This document shows positions 49,501 to 60,400 of a DNA stretch of 64,000 nt, one piece after another. The number at the start of each line of letters is the position of its first letter. The stretch's first letter is position 1. Location: the NCBI GenBank assembly GCA_947568835.1, contig OX387602.1:13071021-13135020 (forward strand). The letters run 5' to 3'. The DNA comes from Protonemura montana. Taxonomy: Eukaryota; Arthropoda; Insecta; Plecoptera; Nemouridae. The position numbers and the translations under genes were made by a program. The notes beneath the pieces were generated by a model, which worked only from the letters and a program-made list of their open reading frames with translations, did no database searches and was not told where the DNA came from.

Positions 49501-52500
49501 CGCGCGCCAAGGGCTGCTGCGTTTAGCAATCTACGGTTTAGCCTTCGCCTTCCTTTTGATAGCAAGAAGCTCCAGGAAGCATCGTTTCAATTAGCACACC
49601 AAGTGTGCTCATTTTAATTCGCTTTCATTTCAAAAGGATCAAATACGGAAATTCTGCGCAGAGGGGTCTTCAGATATGCTACAAGTTGGGTTGCAGCACT
49701 GCAATTTTATTATTAAAGCCGTTTTTTTTTCTCATACCCTTTAGGTAGGGAGTAATAAAAACGATTGTAAATGTAAACAATTAAAACCAACAAACTCGCA
49801 AAAGAAAGTGTGCAAGATCAGTGGCCAAAGGATTTCACATTTACAGCACAAGAGGACACACGACAGAAGCACCAACCATAATTGAAAGTCGCCTAATGTC
49901 TGTAGCGAAATCACAGTAACTTGTTGGGAGGATACGATTTTAATGTAATCAAATTTTAATTCCTGTCTCTAAGCTTTAGTTTTTCTAATAATGTTATTAT
50001 AAATAAACTCTCAAGGTTTATTATTTCATTACACATTTATTGTAATTGCGCCATCATAATTATTTATAGCACGGTTCAATAGGTACCCACCAATGCTGCA
50101 CTTCTCTAATCCACCTTAAAAGGTTGCTTCGATACTTTCTCACGGCTCAACGACCAAATCGACAAGTCACACTTTTTTTACAATTCGAGGCAAATTCGAG
50201 TCCTACAGACAACGTTTTGATGCAATAATGTTTAGGTCAGTAAAGAATGTAGCATTTAGCAAGAATTTTCATTGAACTCCGTTTATTTTCTGTGTTATAG
50301 TTAAGTGACTTGATACAGGCGACGTGAAGACTGCTATTTTCGCAGGTCTGATGAGAGCGGAAATATTCTGATTGTTTAGAGTGTGGTGGAAATTTGAAAT
50401 TAAGATTCGCAGCTGAATATGTGTGTCCTCGTCTGACAGGCTCTCGATAAACACAAGAGCAGCTTGCATCTATTTCGTATTTGAATTTGGCCAACCGTTT
50501 TTGCAGTGACATTGACTCGTCATGGTGAACCACAGCCCGGCATCATCAAGTGAGTTGTAGTACGTATGATAATTTGTCGCAATAAGAAGATATACTTTCC
50601 GGACGACCTCTGCTGAATTGTTTAAGCACACATAGCAGGCGCCTTGTGTACAGATTTAACGTAAAACTTGTATTGTAAAAGTAAGAGTACACATAAAATT
50701 TCCGTGACATCGTTTTTATAAAGGAGACTGCACGCACGTTGATAAGAAAGTATGAGTGCCTCTCGGAAGATCAAGTTTTGGCTAAAATCTAGTTTTGCAT
50801 TTTTAAACGGGTCATTTCGTTTTTCGACGACGCGCTAACGGTAGATTATCCTACTTGCGGCAATCATGAGATGCATCCTGAACCTGTTTTGCGGTGCCAA
50901 AGTAGGCCGAAGCCATTGCAGCCTCATTTCGACCTCACTCATTCATCTCTTATTGGTGCTATCGAAAGGATCCAGTCTGCTTGGAAAGAGAGTAGGATAA
51001 CATTTTCCGGTTTCTTTTTGCGAGGCCTTTTCATTTTTTTCTGCGACCTTTTAATCTTAGTGCCTTCATTATTCAAACATTATAGCACGCAAAATATTTA
51101 CTCAAGCTTTTTGTTGGTGCTATTTGATAGTCATAGATCTTACATGAGTACCGAAACCATGTTGATTTAGAATTTCTGGAAGCAGGAACAGGTAGATAAT
51201 TGTAAGTGGGAGGCGGGTCGCATATTAATTGACCTAGAAGGTCGAGGGTGCTCGCCTCTAGCCTCGGTTTAGCAGAAAGCATTCATAATAATCTAAATTT
51301 GTCTCCTGCACTCCGTGACAGAAAGTAAGCCTTCAAAAATACACGTCAAGGAAGCGCAGATTTAGCACATTTGTTAGTTAACTTTCAGGTAAACTTAATG
51401 CCTCTACAACTGCAGTTGATAGTTTACGACCAAAATGCGTTGTAGTATTTAAAGTTTAAACGCGCTCGCAGTTAATTTATTGCGAATAGTGTGGCCACTC
51501 TCTGCACTTAGCCAAATAAAGAACAACCTTTTAGAGAGCATTGCACGTATAATTCGCGAGAAGGCAAACACAGTATTTTGTACACACAGAGAATCCTCTG
51601 CTTTGCGACATTGTGGACAGCTGACTCGGATAAATCACGCTATAATTAGAGCCCTTGTGCTGACATTTTCAATTATAATGCAATAAAAGTTAAATGCGCA
51701 TCAAGAAATGCGTGTGCTATGTATTTGTGCGTGCATCGAAAGTCATTGTACGCTCAGGGTGGTATGTTGATAACAGAGATCAAGAAACCTTCAACGATTA
51801 GAACAATTCTGAAAAAATGAACACAATACAAAATTGTGAGCATTGCGTAAATTAAAAAGTTTCCATTTTGATAAAGATAAACCTATCACAGAGGGTATTA
51901 TAGCGAGGTTGTGGCATATGATAATAATTGCGGTTAGAGGTTTGAAGTTAGAAGATAGTTCAATGCTAAGAATTCGAAACATAGATTACCGTGGAGTGGA
52001 CTTGGAAGTTTGAGGCAGGCAAATGTTGCTGCAAAGACGTCATCATGGTGTGCAAAATATAGACAAGCCAACTATGAGCACCCGGCAGCTCGAACCGACA
52101 GAAACAAACACAAATTGTTGACCTCGAAGAACATTATGCTAGAAACTAATATTTACAATAGTGAATTGCATAATGCTCATCAGGCATGAAGCTACATTGG
52201 ACTTACGAGCCTGTGTTTTTGCAAACAAAATCCATACAAATACATGCTACTTATCGTAATCTCAGTTGGTGCCCATGCACAAACACGACTATAATTATAA
52301 ATTGTAATTATAAATGTGAAATGATTGTAGCAGGTACTCTTGTGGCTTGTATTTGTTAATATATATATTACGCATGTCTTATGACCGATCTTTCGTTATT
52401 CATTGATCTTTGTACAGGTTCAGGCAGGCACTAGAAGAAGAAAAAAATACAGAGTTGACATTTAATGTCGTGAAATAGGAAAAGCGAAAAGAGCTGAAGT

Positions 52501-54545
52501 TGTAACGGCCAATTAGATAGTATTATTTGAAGATGTACTTGAAAAAAATCACGAAGAAAGTTGTGACAGCGAGATTCGAACTTGACAGTAAACAGCCAGA
52601 CTAGCCAGACTAACTGCCAGCCACAACTTTTAAAACCACGTTTAGCATGTGTTATCAACTCACATCTAGCACATGCATTAGATTACTATGTTCTACCTTT
52701 ACTATGTCTACCTGAAGCGTATTCAGTGAAGAATTGCGTGCATGTTCAGGACATTATATGTTATTCAGACGCCATAGGAGGACTGGCATAAGGAAAAGTT
52801 GTGCCTCTTCTAGCCAGCTATAGACATGATTACTTTTTTTTTCACATCGCCATGAGGTGCACATAAATAGAAATCCCTCGTGTGAGAATCGATCTAATTC
52901 TAAACGAATCAAACTCAAGCACATGGTCAATTCAGCTGTCCACAACATATCAACTAACAATATACATACCAGCAAATGGCAGAGAAAATACTGCCAATTT
53001 TATTTATGCATCCCATTTTTTAACACGTTGTGGGGGTTTAGTGAGAAATGAATTATGGGAAAGTATTGCAAATGGGATAGAAACATTGATGTTAGCTGTT
53101 CGTGGAAAGGTCTATGTGGTTGTAGCAAAAGCTGGGGATTGTTATGTGGTGATCCACGGAATAAACGCCCACTACTCTTCCAGAACAAGTCCCCAGGGAT
53201 TTCTTCGCAAATAGTGATAAAAATTTCAATTAATCCCGTCCATTGTTTGTGAGAACTCTACAAACACTTGTCCTCTCACCAATTCATGTCACAGTACATA
53301 AAAGTAATTAGATGATTACATTGTACGTTGTGTGGATTGGTTTAATTACAAAATTAACTGTGCTTGACCCAAATAACTGCGTCGGAGTATGGACCCCATT
53401 TAGATGCGCTGAGGAGAATGGAGGTGACAGATTGACATGAGCGATTATTAACTATTGAGATTGATATCGTCTGGTAATACGAAGGTGAATTTATGTTTTT
53501 AATCTTTACCGCTATATAAGGTCTCAATATATTGGTAAAAAAATTGGCAATTAAATCAATCATTCGGTCATGTCAGCAAAACAATTAGCTTTGTCCGGCG
53601 GAATACCGAATCAGTACATAACGTGCGATAAATTACGTAATACATGTTGTACATAACCTTCTAGTCATTTAAAAAAATTAACATTATTGATGGGGTTTTA
53701 GTACACTCGAATCTCGAAAGTGTATGTGTGGATGGAAATACATTTTTTTAAAGATACGTTTGTAAACGCGTTTCAAGAAGAATCACGAAGAAGAAAGCTA
53801 TCGCAGTGTGATTATTTTTAAAAGGTTAATTTTGAAGAAATGCGGTAGCTCGTGATTGCACAAATGTTAAAAATTTAAAAATTTTCATTCACATCTAAAA
53901 ACTGTAAACCTACAACGCTACTCTTCTCAGCTGCATTTGCTCGAAGGTGCAAACAGCGAAACCTATTGTGTAATTCTTGATATATTTCGCCAGTGGCGTT
54001 AAAGTAGTATGTTGCTCTTACCACAGATAACCTGTCTCTGTGCTTTCACCGTGCAAATTTACCAGTGCCACCTAAGTTGAAATTACCACCATGAAAGAGA
54101 CGACTATCATAAAAATCTTTAAAACAAAATAAAACCAAATATTTTTTCTTGTGAAATTGTAATCATTCTTTGGGTTCTTCCATATACTTCACTATTCTTC
54201 CCTATATTTGAAATAAAATGAATACCCGTTTACATTTAGAAACAACTTGATTGGATCCATGAAAATTCGTGATGATAGTTCGAAAGGGCTATTTTTAAAT
54301 ACTCTGCGTAATTCATAATTAGCAATTTCACCTCATTGCACAAGAATTGAGCAATTTAAGTGATCGCGGGTAAAATATCAATGGCGATCTTGTTCACGTG
54401 ATCATGTACGTCATGCAATTATTTTCTACAAAAGACAGAAGAGTGTTGATCGACTGAGGCCCGAAATTTTCTCGCAGATTCAGTCCAAGCGCGCACCGGT
54501 TTATACCTTTCATATTCGAACGAATAGTAATTTAAATTATTGAAG
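43530..54545. other. 11-kb gene-poor region
   Basis: I found no exon with splice support, no RNA gene and no large repeat here. Items noted are: GGAAATA repeats near 45010-45035; a tRNA-SINE fragment at 46025-46100; very AT-rich TATTATAT-type sequence at 46800-46930; a tRNA B-box-like GTTCGAATC on the - strand near 52570; and short ORFs without recognisable content. The CHCHD2 promoter should lie at the right end. Confidence 0.45.
46025..46100 (-). repeat. tRNA-derived SINE fragment
   Basis: The - strand reads GTTAGGCATGGCGGCCTCAC, then TACAAGGTAACC and GGGGTTCAATTCCCGC. The last is a good B box (GGTTCAATTCC). The D-arm and acceptor stem do not close, so this is a SINE head and not a working tRNA gene. 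Confidence 0.55.
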
Positions 54546-55512
54546 ATGGTACGACGTGGTAGATCCAGCCCTCCACCGGCACCGAGGTAAGAAAATATCT
54601 AAAGTATAAGATTTCATCATTTTTGTAACAAGGTCACGAGATGGTGTTCATCGTTAACGAGGCCCACATGAGTCCACCAGACTTTAGAAATAAATATATT
54701 TTCAACCAAGTTACCATTACGTAACAATTCACACTTTTTAATTTTTCTCTAGGCAGTAGGTGTCTGTTTATGAAATGAAACATTTGTCTTTGAACACAGT
54801 ATTTCCACAACCTCAAATTTCTTCTAACTATTCAGGCGGGCATCCGTTCCGGCCCGTGCACCGCAGCATAACCAGGCTCCACCACCCCCTATGATGCAGC
54901 AACAGCAACCGGGAGCGATGATGCAACAACCGCAGCAGCCGTCTATGTTCAAGCAGATGGCGGCTACAGCCGGAGGTGTTGCCATTGGTTCAGCAGTGGT
55001 ATGTTTTGAAAAATGTTAGGTTTCTAATGGTTTTGGGAATTTTTTGTAGTATATTTTTGAATTTGGCTCGAGGGATACATTTATTGGAATTTGCATCTAG
55101 CATCATTCAAGTAAAACTCTGAAACTATAGAAATAAAAAGACGTTATATAAGTTTGTATTTGGAAGCTTGCATAGAGCTAGAAATCAGGTTAATTAAATT
55201 TTGTTGTATGCTTACTATTTTGGCAGACAAACTGGTTATGTAACAAATATCTTTTGTGTTTATTAATAGGGCCACACCATTGGACATGCAATGACCGGCA
55301 TGATGGGTGGGGGCGGAAAGGATGAGGCACCGCAAGCGCAGCAGCAGAATTACCCTGAGGCAACTCAGCAGGGTGGACCACAAGAACCGACCGGGGCATG
55401 TGCTTGGGAGATCAAGCAGTTCCTGCAATGCGCCCAGGGCCAGAGCGACCTGACGCTGTGCGATGGCTTCAATGAGGCTCTACGACAGTGCAAGCAAAGC
55501 AATAGGATCTAA
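54546..55512 (+). CDS. CHCHD2: CHCHD2-type twin-CX9C mitochondrial protein, copy 1
   Basis: CHCHD2 (with CHCHD10) is an intermembrane-space protein that acts with MICOS and respiratory-chain regulation; import depends on the MIA40 disulfide relay. Three phase-consistent exons, 54546-54586, 54836-54998 and 55270-55512, give 148 aa (human 151). The N-terminus [13 protein letters not shown] is basic and Pro/Ser-rich like the human one. A Gln-rich stretch follows, then the conserved hydrophobic segment ([22 protein letters not shown]). The CHCH domain has [11 protein letters not shown] and [11 protein letters not shown], each with exactly nine residues between Cys. The protein ends NRI. Two AATAAA signals follow at 55573 and 55689. 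A paralogue lies 0.5 kb downstream. Confidence 0.95.
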
Positions 55513-55572
55513 GTTAATCTAGTCGTTTGTTCAAATTCCAAAGTAGTGATGGCGGGTTATCGATCCCCATTT

Positions 55573-55694
55573 AATAAATTCTGACGTAACTTGTGTAGGT
55601 GGATAAAACATCAGATGTTATTAATGTGTTGTTGACTTATTTTAGGTAAATTGATATGTAGACGATACTAAGGGTCTGAAACTAGTCTAATAAA
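55573..55694 (+). terminator. Polyadenylation signals of CHCHD2 copy 1
   Basis: AATAAA occurs at 55573-55578 and 55689-55694, about 60 and 177 bases after the stop codon, before the start of the second copy at 56040. Either or both may be used. Confidence 0.5.
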
Positions 55695-56039
55695 ATTGAT
55701 TTACCTTAAATATTACTTAGATAGTGTTTTTTTAATTATTGCCCTATTTCAGTGTTGACTAATTAAGATGTATTTCCATATGTATAACCGTTGAGTGCAT
55801 AACTTAATTGGGATGCTTCTGTTACAAGTTGCATACATTTTCTATTCTTTTTGGAAAAGACTGCCCACACCATCCAAACAATGGTCCCACTTCATTGTCA
55901 ATTGGAGTTTGTGCAGAACTCTGTTTCCACGACCCTTCAGGGTCGGATAACAAAAAAAAACTTCATCTTGGCCTTGTTTCCAAATAACCATAAACATCAA
56001 TCCCCTAAATTCTTAGTGGATCGTCATTAGTCCGAAAGC

Positions 56040-56847
56040 ATGCCTAAAGGTGGGGGCGGAGGTAGGGCTTCTGGGGGCATCTCGAGGTCTCCTCAGGGGT
56101 CGGCAACTCGTACTCGACCCACAAACTACCCGGCTTCTCATCCTCATGATGTGCCGCCCGCAAAGCCTTCGGCGTTAACAAACCAGAAGATGCAACCAAT
56201 AGCAAGCACGGAGTGAGTGGAAATGAACCTCATTGAGTGCCTACACTGACTTTTCCTTCTCTATTGTGCGGTACACATACATTCCAGGCGTGCACCGGCG
56301 CGTGCTCCACAGCACAACCAACCCATGGTTCAACAACAACAGCAGCCGTCACTACTAAAACAGACAGCGGCAACTGCAGCAGGAGTTGCTGTTGGGTCTG
56401 CCGTGGTACGCATCCAATTGAGATTCCTGGAGCGAATGGCAATGGGAATGATTTTGAGATTATTGGAGTATTATAGAATAGCCTTGGGCCAGGACATGCT
56501 ATTTATCCTAGGCTAGTAGCGGGAATTTTATGCCATGTATTAGTTGCTGGTTAGCATTCTCAATGTTTTGTTTCCAGGGACACACAGTTGGCCATGGAAT
56601 AGTAAGTGCAATGGGTGGCGGCAGGGAAGACACGGCGCAGTACCCTGAAGGACCGCAAGAGCCAACAGGCCCCTGCGCCTGGGAGATCAAGCAGTTCCTT
56701 CAATGCGCTCAAAATCAAAGCGACCTGTCTGTATGTGACGGATTCAATGAGGCATTACGTCAGTGCAAAATAAACAACAGGATTTATTTGTTTTTGTCAT
56801 TGCTAGCAGTTTTAAAATGCTCTGTCAATCGTTATCATATGATGTGA
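56040..56847 (+). CDS. CHCHD2: CHCHD2-type twin-CX9C protein, tandem copy 2 with extended ends
   Basis: Three phase-consistent exons, 56040-56212, 56288-56405 and 56578-56847, give 186 aa. Intron positions in the shared part match copy 1, so this is a tandem duplicate. The core is conserved: [12 protein letters not shown], Gln-rich stretch, [10 protein letters not shown]-like hydrophobic segment, [18 protein letters not shown] and [11 protein letters not shown]. The N-terminal exon is different from copy 1: about 57 residues, Gly/Ser/Pro-rich, starting [13 protein letters not shown]. After NRI, where copy 1 stops, this frame runs on for 20 residues ([13 protein letters not shown] and more), a hydrophobic tail. 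Loss of the original stop is the simplest explanation. An ATTAAA lies 20 bases past the stop. Copy 2 may be a specialised or weakly constrained paralogue. Confidence 0.88.
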
Positions 56848-56866
56848 TATTATGCTTTCTCCTGTA

Positions 56867-56872
56867 ATTAAA
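56867..56872 (+). terminator. Variant polyadenylation signal of CHCHD2 copy 2
   Basis: ATTAAA lies about 20 bases after the stop; no AATAAA is seen nearby. Confidence 0.35.
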
Positions 56873-57094
56873 AAATGTAATTAATTAGATTTCATTTTCG
56901 TACTTTTTTCCTCTAAATTCCACGCTATCCCGACGTTTTTGTATAAAACACTCATTTTGAGGATCCCTTTGGTTTCTGGGTGAAGTCTGGGGGCTTTATT
57001 GTAGTGTTTAATTCCCCATTTCACTGCCGGCTCATCGAAGCATCTGTGTCACAGGCTGCCAACCAAAAACAAGAAAGTGTGAGGTCGAACTGTC

Positions 57095-57414
57095 ATGGAG
57101 GTGCTAAGGGTAGGATTTAGATTTAACCTATTAAACTCAATTATCAAAGTGCTGTTATTCGTGATATAGCCATTAATAAATTACGTAGGATGTTAATGAA
57201 TACTAATCTTCAATACCTGCTCAAGATATCATTATAATGTGAAATATCAATCCATATATTTTTATTTTATCTCAAGTTCAAGGCTGAGCTGTGCTTTTCT
57301 GACACTAGCCTCTTATTAGTTCTCAATCTAAATAGTTTTTCAAATACATAGTTTACGACGTGAACCTTTGTACTAAGCTCAAATAATTGTTAAATATTGA
57401 ATTCTATCTAGTAA
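57095..57414 (+). promoter_or_regulatory. Possible 5' UTR exon with a five-codon upstream ORF for Rabaptin
   Basis: ATGGAGGTGCTAAGG (57095-57109) is followed by a donor-like GTAGGA. The acceptor ATTCTATCTAG ends at 57411, two bases before the Rabaptin ATG. Joining them would give a five-residue upstream ORF whose stop TAA overlaps the main start (TAATGG). The splice is inferred from consensus only. Confidence 0.3.
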
Positions 57415-60400
57415 TGGAGTCTAGCATTGAGTCGGATGACTTACCAGCAAAAATGCAGACATTGATAGAAAAGATAGATCAGCTTGAGGCAGAGAAGCAA
57501 GAATTTGGACATCAGCGGGCTAAAATGAAAGAGCTTTATCTTCAAAAAGAAGGTAACATTAAATATCATACGAAGGTCTCATTGGATCTGTAATGTTTTT
57601 TAACACATAATGGCCTGTTTATGACCTGTTTGGTGTGTACGTCGAGTTTCGTTCGTTACTCATTCACTGAAAATGTTCTGAATGCTTGCATCTACTTTGG
57701 AAATATAGGTCTCAGTAAAAATCGAGGACCATCCGTCCCAACCAATATAGAATGACATACAACAACTTTTCCTTGTTGCCATTACTTTCCAGATGGTTTT
57801 CTGAGCTAAAAAATATCCACAAATACAAAAACCTACATCAAAAACATAACTTATCCCCACCTGTGAATACAAAAACATTCTAGCTTTGATCCTGACATAT
57901 AACATAGGTAAAGCCACGTTCTGAATGTCAGTGAAATGCACTAGCAGTTGGTGTACCTACCTACCTACTACCCTAGGCTGTTGAATAATGTGGAAACAGC
58001 AGATTGATCTTGGAATGAACGTGACTTTAAATCTATAAAAACTTCATATTGTTTGACTAAAGTTGAGTTCACTGCTAGAGTTGTCGTTCGTCCAAACAAA
58101 CACTGAGGACTAGTCTAAAAAGCGTATTCAGATTGCTTTTTATGGAGGTTTCTAAAGGTATAGCTACATTTACTGCCAGTCTTATCAAGTAAAATGTTGC
58201 CACATTGCACTAGTAGACACAAAAGCTCAGCTTATATGTTTACCTGGATGTTTTTGTTTGTTCTATTGATGAATCAGGTCATTGGCAATTATAATTTTAT
58301 AGTCGTTTTGATTGCTAGAATTGTTATTAGCAAATATAAGTTTGTTGTTTCTGTGGATTGATAATAATGCCACCAATCCACTTGGTTCTTGGTGTAGGTA
58401 TTATGCTTAAAATACAAACAAAACGAGTAATCTTGGTTAGTAATAAATCTGTGTAAATATTTCAGAGGAGCACAAAATTGGAATGGCTGAGCAGAATCGC
58501 TTGAAAGAAGAGATTAAATCGTTGACAGTAGAGTTGGAAGAAGCGAAGAGTCAAATGCTCGTGGAAGGATTTCGAATGGAGAGTGATCTTGAAGTTGAGA
58601 AAAGAAAGTGCAAAGAGGAAATTGCCACACTTCAACAGCTCATGCACGGTACACCATAATTTACATAAATATATTTCTATAAGTCTTAATTCTGTTCATA
58701 CTTGATACTAGAAAAAGGTTGCTTACAATTTTTATTTTTATTTAATGTCTTTATTAGCTTGGTTCAGCTATTTACATTGTCAATATATAAGTCTCATACT
58801 CTATAATTATCATTACACATTTTAATAAATTTTGCTCTAAATTCTTTAACATTTTCAGCCCTTTTTATTAGTATTGGTAGTTGGTTATACTCTCGTATTC
58901 CATTATAGAAAATTGATCTTGCTGATTTTGTGGTTTTGATGCTGCTTAGATATAGAGAGTTGGTAGTTACATTTCTAGTTTTGTGGGTATGGACATCTGT
59001 TATTTTTACTAGGTTATCTTTAAGGTAATCTGGGAGGAGGCTCTTTTCTATTTTGAATATAAAGATCATAGCATTCATCTTCAGCCATTCTTTCATGTTA
59101 AGCCACCCTATTGTTTGTAGCATATATTCTATTGATACATATCTGTCACATCTTAGAATGCATCGCATGCCTTTATTTTGTAGGATCTGTAACGCCTTTA
59201 CATCCTGAACTAATGTTTGGTACAAAATTGTTGAACAGTATGTAAAATGTGGTAGTACAATTGTTTGGTAGATAATTAATCTGGTGTAACATGACAGGTA
59301 GCCTCCTATTCTTTGTAGGTATCCAATTTTCTTTCTTATTTTACTTTTAACATAGTCTACGTGTTCCTTAAAATCTAGCTTGTCATTTATAATTACTCCT
59401 AGGTATTTAAAGTTACTTACTAGTTCTATTTTTTCATCTTGTATTTCCAGGCAATTTTGATCATATTCAGCTCTAGTAGCTCTAATACATATAGCTTTTG
59501 TTTTGGCAACATTAAGTTTAAGCCTATTAATACCTAACCAGTGATTTACATAGCGCAACTCTTTGTTTATGGCTTCCATTATGTATTTGGTATCAGTACC
59601 TGATATAAACATCACTGTGTCATCGGCATACAGGTTCAAGGAACATTTTTCCACACATATATCAATATCATTAATGTACACAATAAAAAGGAAAGCTCCG
59701 AGTACACTTCCCTGTGGAAGCCCAATGTCGACATGTAGGGGCTCTGATATTTTGCTGTCGTATTTAGTTCGTTGCTTCCTCTCGCTTAAGTAATCCCTGA
59801 ACCACTCTAGCACAACCCCTCCAATATTGTATAGGTGTTCTAATTTTTCCAGAAGTCTTTCTCGGTCTACCGTTTCGAAAGCCCGTTTGAAGTCCAGGAA
59901 TACTGCTACGGTAGTTAAACCTTCATCCTTCTTCCGTGTCCAATCGTTTATTAGCCATTGTACTGCTGTTTCACAACTATGTTTCTTTCGGAAACCTGAT
60001 TGGTTTTTCAATATCAGATTATTAACTGAGAAATACTCTTCTACTTGTTCATGGACACAAAGTTCAAGGACTTTCTCTAGGACTGGCAGCATATTAATGG
60101 GCCTGAATTCACTTGCTAGTTTTGTTTTTTTAACTTTTGCCACTGGTATAATGAGGGTTTCTTTCCAGCATTTTGGAAATAGCCCTTCTTCTAGGGATAT
60201 GTTTATCATATTTAGCATATGAGTTTTGATACTTGGGTAGGCAGCCCTTAGAATCTTCACTGATATGCCATCTAAGGTCCCACCTCCTTTATTTTTTAGA
60301 CCAAATATTATTTCATCTAGTTTCTTCATAGTTATATTTTGGAAAATGTTCATTTGGTAAGGCAATTCCCTATTTTCGTCATTACCTTCGAGTCTTATTG

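Noticed and set aside
52882-53214. 110-codon + strand ORF
   Set aside because: There is no recognisable domain, no splice context and no second ORF around it; chance length in this composition.
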